Shown here: one piece after another, positions 59,551-64,000 of the stretch
Position numbering within the stretch: position 1 is the first letter of the stretch
Layout: each line of letters opens with the position of its first letter
From: Kingella sp. (in: b-proteobacteria)
Lineage (GTDB): Bacteria; Pseudomonadota; Gammaproteobacteria; Burkholderiales; Neisseriaceae
Assembly: GCF_030527935.1 (NCBI RefSeq)
Contig: NZ_JAUMZV010000004.1
Span: forward strand, 1 to 64,000
Length of the DNA: 64,000 bases
Direction: 5' to 3'
Made by a program: the position numbers and the translations under genes
The notes under the pieces: generated by a model
What the model was told of the DNA's origin: nothing
The model's input: only the letters and a program-made list of their open reading frames with translations
The model's database searches: none

Positions 59551-60903
59551 ATGGCTGAAAATAAGCAATACGTTAGCGCATTAGATGTCGGCACATCAAA
59601 AGTCATCGCCTTGATTGGCGAAGTGGCGGCTGATGAAATCAACATCGTAGGCATGGGATTAGCCGAATCACGCGGCTTAAAAGCAGGCATGGTTACCAAC
59701 ATTGATGCCACCGCCCAAGCCATTCAACAAGCCATGAGCGAAGCCGAGCGCATGGCGGAATGCAAAATTTCCAGCGTGGTAACGGGCATATCGGGCAACC
59801 ACATCCGCAGTCTCAATTCGCAAGGCGTGGTGAAAATCAAAGACGGCGAAGTAACCAAAGCCGATATTGAACGCGCCAAAGACACCGCCAAAGCGGTCAA
59901 TATCCCGCCCGACCACCAAATCCTGCACACCGTGGTGCAAGAATACATCATTGATAATCAACCGGGCGTGCGCGAGCCTATTGGCATGAGCGGTGTGCGG
60001 CTGGATACGCGCGTGCATATCATCACAGGCGCAGTAACTGCCTTGCAAAACGTGCAAAAATGTATTGAACGCTGCGGCTTAAAAGTGGACGAAATCATGC
60101 TGCAACCCTTGGTATCCGCCGATGCGGTGCTTACCGAAGACGAGAAAGAGCTGGGCGTGTGCGTGATTGACATTGGTGGCGGCACCACCGACATCGCGGT
60201 GTACACCAACGGCGCAATTCGCCACACCGCCGTTATCCCGATTGCGGGCGATTTGATTACCCGCGATTTGGCGCAAGCCTTGCGCACGCCTTATGCCGCC
60301 GCCGAACGCATCAAAATTTTCCACGGCGTTGCCTTGGAAAACCTAGAAGGCTTGGACGAAATGGTGGAAGTGCCCAGCGTGGGCGACCGCCTGCCGCGCC
60401 AAATCTCGCGCCGCACGCTCGCCAGCGTAATTGGGCCGCGCGTGGAAGAAATCTTGGAACTCACGTTAAACGAATTGCGCCGCGCGGGCTTCCCCGAAGA
60501 AGTTTTGACTTCGGGCATCGTGCTCACAGGCGGCGCATCTTTATTGCGCGGCGTGGTGGAATTGACAGAAGATGTGTTCAACTTGCCCGCGCGCATTGGC
60601 GTGCCGCAAGAAGTGGGCACGTTATCCGACCGCATCCGCAATCCGCGCTATGCCACCGTGATTGGCTTGCTGCACGCCGCAAAAAAACGCGCCCAGCAAA
60701 ACGGCATCAGCGCAGGCAAGCCCAACCGCCGCAACAGCAACACCGTTGCCGATAAACCTGTTATCAGCAAAAACGAAAAACGCCCCGCGCCATCGCCACA
60801 GCGCGATGATGATGAACCCGATGATTTGCTGCTGCCCGAGCCAACACCACGCAAACCAGGTTGGATAAGCAGAGCGATTGATTGGATGAAAAACAATCTC
60901 TAA
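59551..60903 (+). CDS. ftsA: Cell division protein FtsA
   Basis: FtsA is an actin-like ATPase that tethers FtsZ to the membrane. The 450-residue product has ALDVGTSKVIALIGEV, the 1C domain near VTGISGNHIRS, and phosphate loops VIDIGGGTTDIAVY and GIVLTGGASLLRGV. It ends with an acidic, Pro-rich linker and an amphipathic anchor GWISRAIDWMKNNL. The linker makes it about 30 residues longer than E. coli FtsA. Confidence 0.97.
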   Translation: MAENKQYVSALDVGTSKVIALIGEVAADEINIVGMGLAESRGLKAGMVTNIDATAQAIQQAMSEAERMAECKISSVVTGISGNHIRSLNSQGVVKIKDGEVTKADIERAKDTAKAVNIPPDHQILHTVVQEYIIDNQPGVREPIGMSGVRLDTRVHIITGAVTALQNVQKCIERCGLKVDEIMLQPLVSADAVLTEDEKELGVCVIDIGGGTTDIAVYTNGAIRHTAVIPIAGDLITRDLAQALRTPYAAAERIKIFHGVALENLEGLDEMVEVPSVGDRLPRQISRRTLASVIGPRVEEILELTLNELRRAGFPEEVLTSGIVLTGGASLLRGVVELTEDVFNLPARIGVPQEVGTLSDRIRNPRYATVIGLLHAAKKRAQQNGISAGKPNRRNSNTVADKPVISKNEKRPAPSPQRDDDEPDDLLLPEPTPRKPGWISRAIDWMKNNL

Positions 60904-61012
60904 TCCTTTTTCAGGCTGCCTATTCGCATTTGAAACCGATTTCGGTTAGGCAGCCTGAAAATCTATTTTCACTTTCAACAATAACGACAAGCGCATTTTG
61001 GAGCTTAACTAT

Positions 61013-62191
61013 ATGGACAACAATGTTTACAACCTCGCCGAAGGCAACACTGGACCTGCTGTGATTAAAGTAATCGGTGTGGGCGGTGGCGGCTGCAATG
61101 CCATCAACAACATGATTGAAAACCCGATTCAGGGGGTGGAATACATCAGCGCGAACACGGATGCACAATCATTGGCAGACAACAACGCCGCCAACAAAAT
61201 CCAACTGGGCGCGAGCTTAACGCGCGGTTTGGGCGCAGGCGCAAACCCCGATGTGGGGCGCGATGCGGCGTTGGAAGACCGCGAAACCATTTCTGCTGCC
61301 ATCAGCGGCGCAAATATGTTGTTCATCACCACAGGCATGGGCGGCGGCACAGGCACAGGCGCAGCCCCTGTGATTGCCGAAATCGCCAAAGAAATGGGCA
61401 TTTTGACCGTTGCCGTGGTAACGCGCCCGTTTAAACACGAAGGCAAACGCGGCATCGTGGCGCAGCAAGGCATTGATTTGTTGAAGCAACACGTTGATTC
61501 GTTGATTGTTGTGCCCAATGATAAATTGTTGAGCGCGTTGGGCAAGGGCGTTACCGTGCGCGAAGCATTCCGCGCGGCAAACAACGTGCTGCGCAACGGC
61601 GTGGCGGGCATTTCCGAGATGATTACCAGCCCTGGCTTGATTAACTTGGACTTTGCCGATGTGAAAAACATGATGAGCATCACAGGCATGGCGATGATGG
61701 GAATTGGCGAATCCAAAGGCACCGACCGCGCCCGCATCGCCGTGGAGCAAGCCATTTCCAGCCCTTTGCTGGACGATGTGAGCCTAAGCGGCGCGCGCGG
61801 CGTGTTGGTGAACATTACCACTGCGCCCAATGCGTTTATTTTGGATGAATACGAAGAAATTATGGCGGTGGTGAACGAATACGCTTCGCCCGATGCCGAG
61901 CTTAAATTTGGCACCGCCGAAGACGAATCCATGGCGGAAGACGTGATTCGCATCACCATCATCGCCACAGGGCTGAAAGAGAAAAACGAATCCAGCTTAA
62001 CGACGCATCGCCACACGGCTGCGCCCATTGAGCCTGATTACAGCCACAAAATGAACAGCATTTTCCGCTCGGCGCGAGATGTGCACAGCGCGAATTTGGT
62101 GGCGGCAGATTTTGCCAGCCAATCGGTAATTGATGATTTTGAAACGCCTGCGGTGTTGCGCCGTCGTGGCGGCGGCAACAAGCCTGAATAA
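61013..62191 (+). CDS. ftsZ: Cell division protein FtsZ
   Basis: FtsZ is the tubulin-like GTPase of the division ring. The 392-residue product has GVGGGGCNAINNM, the GTP loop GMGGGTGTGAAPVIA, and NLDFADVKNMMS with the T7-loop region. The C-terminal peptide DFETPAVLRRRGG binds FtsA and ZipA-type partners. The start ATG 61013 follows TTGGAGCTTAACTAT. A DUS-rich gap of 110 bp separates it from ftsA. Confidence 0.98.
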   Translation: MDNNVYNLAEGNTGPAVIKVIGVGGGGCNAINNMIENPIQGVEYISANTDAQSLADNNAANKIQLGASLTRGLGAGANPDVGRDAALEDRETISAAISGANMLFITTGMGGGTGTGAAPVIAEIAKEMGILTVAVVTRPFKHEGKRGIVAQQGIDLLKQHVDSLIVVPNDKLLSALGKGVTVREAFRAANNVLRNGVAGISEMITSPGLINLDFADVKNMMSITGMAMMGIGESKGTDRARIAVEQAISSPLLDDVSLSGARGVLVNITTAPNAFILDEYEEIMAVVNEYASPDAELKFGTAEDESMAEDVIRITIIATGLKEKNESSLTTHRHTAAPIEPDYSHKMNSIFRSARDVHSANLVAADFASQSVIDDFETPAVLRRRGGGNKPE

Positions 62192-62196
62192 TCTTG

Positions 62197-62356
62197 GGGC
62201 GTGTTGACAATCAACATTTTGGCGGATTTTGCGCCCTAAAACGACATCTGCTGCGTTAAAAATACTCATCTATGGATGGCATAGGCTCGCATTTTCGCCT
62301 TGCATCTGCCATTTTATGACGCAAAATCCGCTCAAAAGTTGAATGTCAACACACCC
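62197..62356. repeat. Family B hairpin element, copy B3
   Basis: Ends GGGCGTGTTGACA and TGTCAACACACCC flank the same core as B2. It begins 6 bp after the ftsZ stop and may serve as its terminator hairpin. Confidence 0.75.
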
Positions 62357-62426
62357 TAGGGTAGCCTGAAATGGGAAAATGATTTTCAGGCTGCCTTTTT
62401 CTAACCTGCAATGAAAGGACGTTATC

Positions 62427-62615
62427 ATGCAAGACACGCAATATTTGGATAAATTCCAAGCCATGCAGTTGGCGGCGATTTTGATTTCCGCTAAATCCAA
62501 CACGCAAGATGATGCGGAATTGACCCATCGTCTGTTTGCTTTGGCGGAGCAAATTCGCAAGAAAGACCAAGAAGTCGTGCGCGGCTTGATTGGCAATCCG
62601 AAGTTGGGTTGTTGA
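62427..62615 (+). CDS. Small hypothetical protein
   Basis: The 62-residue product is a soluble, mostly helical protein (MQDTQYLDKFQAMQLAAILI) ending IGNPKLGC. A strong AAAGGA site precedes the ATG and the codon use is normal for the window. I recognise no family. It lies between the ftsZ repeat and uup. Confidence 0.65.
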   Translation: MQDTQYLDKFQAMQLAAILISAKSNTQDDAELTHRLFALAEQIRKKDQEVVRGLIGNPKLGC

Positions 62616-62640
62616 TGGATTGAATGCGGCGCGAACGATA

Positions 62641-62682
62641 AAAGGCAGCCTGAAAACGGGTTTATCCATTTTCAGGCTGCCT
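62641..62682. terminator. Inverted DUS pair between convergent genes
   Basis: AAAGGCAGCCTGAAAA and TTTTCAGGCTGCCT lie between the small hypothetical and the end of uup and could terminate both. Confidence 0.65.
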
Positions 62683-62686
62683 AATT

Positions 62687-64000
62687 TTATGCGCTGCCGT
62701 TTTGCTTGGCTTCCAGCATCTCCCAGCGTTCTAATTGTTCCAGCAACGCGGTTTCAATTTCATCCGCGCGCGCCTGCAATGTGCCTGCTTTTTCGTAGTC
62801 CTTAAAGATTTCGGGCTGGGAAAGCGCGGCGTTGATTTCGGCTTGCTCGGCTTCCAGCGCGGCGATGGCATCGGGCAGCGCGTCCAGTTCGCGCTGTTCT
62901 TTGTACGATAGCTTCACGGTGCGGTTGGCTTTGGGTTTCTCTTTTTCAGGCTGCCGCTCTTGCGCGGTGGCGGATGCAGCCTGAAACTGGTTTTCGCGCG
63001 TTTGGGCATCTGGGTAATCTTGATAGCCGCCGATGTATTCTTTCAGGCTGCCGTTGCCTGTAAACACAATGCTTTGCGTGATGACGTTGTCCAGAAACAT
63101 ACGGTTGTGGCTGACGAGAAACATCGTTCCTGCGTAGTCGCGCAGCAGGTCTTACAGCAATTCTTGCGTGTCAATGTCCAAATCGTTGGTGGGTTCGTCC
63201 AGCACCAAAATATTGGCGGGGCGGGTGAACAGCTTGGCAAGCAGCAGGCGATTGTGCTCGCCACCTGATAGCGATGACACGGGCGATTGGGCGCGGGCGG
63301 GGTGGAACAAGAAATCTTCCAAGTAGCTCATCACATGGCGTTTTTTGCCGCCGATTTCCACAAAATCGTTGCCTTGCCCAATGGTGTAGAACACGGTGTC
63401 GCTGTCGTTTAACGCGCTGCGAAATTGGTCAAAATAGGCGACTTCTTGCTTGCTGCCGATGCGGACTTTGCCGCGTGTGGGCTGCAATTCGCCGAGAATG
63501 AGTTTGAGAAAGGTGGTTTTGCCGATTCCGTTTGCGCCGATTAAGCCGATTTTGTCGCCGCGTTGGATGATGGCGGAAAAGTCGTTCATAATCAATTTGT
63601 TGTCGTATTGAAACGAAGCGTGTTCTAGCTCGGCGACGATTTTGCCGCTTTTTTCGCCTGCGTTGAGCTGGAACGATACTTGCCCTTGCTTCTCGCGGCG
63701 GGCGGCGCGTTGGCGGCGCAGTTCTTCCAAGCGGCGCACGCGCCCTTCGTTGCGGGTGCGGCGGGCTTCTATGCCTTTGCGTATCCATGCTTCTTCTTGC
63801 GCGTGAAATTTGTCAAACAGGCGGTTGTGTTCGGCTTCTACGGCGAGTTCTTGCGCTTTTTTTGCGCTGTATTTGCTGAAACTGCCTTCGTAGCTGCGCA
63901 GCGTGCCACGGTCTAGTTCTACGATGCGGCTGGCGATGTTGTCTAGGAAGCGGCGGTCGTGGGTGATGACAATCAGGCTGCCTGAAAAGCCGCGCAGCAG
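62687..64000 (-). pseudogene. uup: ABC-F protein Uup, in-frame stop, cut by the window edge
   Basis: Uup is an ABC-F ATPase acting on ribosomes or branched DNA. The window holds the end of the first ATPase unit, a basic linker (KGIEARRTRNEGRVRRLEEL), the second unit with Walker A GANGIGKTT, signature SLSGGEHNRLLLA and Walker B ILVLDEPTNDLD, and a C-terminal coiled coil with a DUS-encoded RQPEKE. At 63152-63154 the frame meets TAA in TQELL*DLLRDYAGT, where a GAA codon is likely. Both sides are in the same frame. This is a recent nonsense mutation or a sequence error. The N-terminal part lies beyond 64000. Confidence 0.85.

Noticed and set aside
61129..62028. Minus-strand frame of 299 codons opposite ftsZ
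   Set aside because: It is antisense to an unmistakable FtsZ and has no ribosome site or family pattern.
1..64000. CRISPR array from the many short repeats
   Set aside because: The 12-base repeats are dispersed in both orientations with irregular spacing and lie inside genes. No cas gene is seen. They are uptake sequences.
1..64000. tRNA, rRNA or tmRNA genes
   Set aside because: I looked for conserved T-loop and acceptor patterns in the gaps and saw none. Short or unusual RNAs could still be missed by eye.

Overview
The window looks like chromosomal DNA of a Neisseriaceae bacterium of the Kingella/Alysiella type. The main reason is the 12-mer AGGCAGCCTGAA and its reverse complement, which sit in almost every intergenic gap and inside many genes. 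This matches the 'kingDUS' dialect of the Neisseriaceae DNA uptake sequence (DUS). Gene content also fits: minor pilin genes directly after dnaB, and murC-ddl-ftsQ-ftsA-ftsZ in one cluster. I cannot name the species. I recognised no tRNA, rRNA, CRISPR array or prophage.

Layout. 0.3-4 kb: gmk, rpoZ, a small secreted protein and the (p)ppGpp enzyme spoT. 4.4-7.6 kb: two small hypotheticals (one with an early stop) and the tonB-exbB-exbD energy system. 7.7-14.6 kb: ppa, dnaB, five type IV minor pilin genes ending at a strong terminator, smpB and folK. 14.6-17.7 kb: a DUF2185 protein, ribH, nusB, a membrane protein and aroC. 17.8-24 kb: a DUF805 gene broken by a small mobile element, a YddA/SbmA-like ABC protein with a TonB-dependent receptor, and a YcxB-like remnant. 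24.7-32.9 kb: fau, dut, malic enzyme, an LtaS/OpgB-like sulfatase-fold enzyme, rbgA, a metallo-beta-lactamase-fold enzyme and a SLOG-type protein. 33-42.4 kb: a Cys-tailed microprotein, hisB, a GyrI-like gene bounded by a duplicated hisB start, hisC with an extra membrane tail, thrB, lldD, purC, an alpha/beta hydrolase, an IS4-type remnant and rfbD. 42.8-48.7 kb: a phospholipase D-family lipoprotein, an AT-rich gene relic, a methyltransferase, an ACT-domain protein (UPF0237), a TPR protein and a UPF0210 protein. 49.3-55 kb: a second TonB receptor with its own YddA-like ABC protein, then ppsR and nudB. 56-62.2 kb: the end of the dcw cell-division cluster. 62.4-64 kb: a small hypothetical and uup, which has an in-frame stop and runs off the window.

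The strongest story is the dense repeat landscape. Besides the DUS there are at least five dispersed families: a 160-bp MITE-like element with GAACCTGTATTC ends and TAA target duplications, a relative with the same core and other ends, a GGAGCG hairpin, a GTGTCCTAAAAAGTATGCTG-ended element, and a DUS-linked TTCGCTGAAAC module. One MITE copy cuts the DUF805 gene after codon 8, and removing it restores the gene exactly. DUS copies also supply stop codons, Shine-Dalgarno-like leaders and protein linkers to host genes.

The clearest functional theme is iron or siderophore-type uptake. TonB-ExbB-ExbD would energise two outer-membrane receptors, each next to a YddA/SbmA-like inner-membrane ABC protein, an arrangement resembling the E. 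coli yddA-yddB locus. All readings come from inspecting the sequence; no database search was possible.
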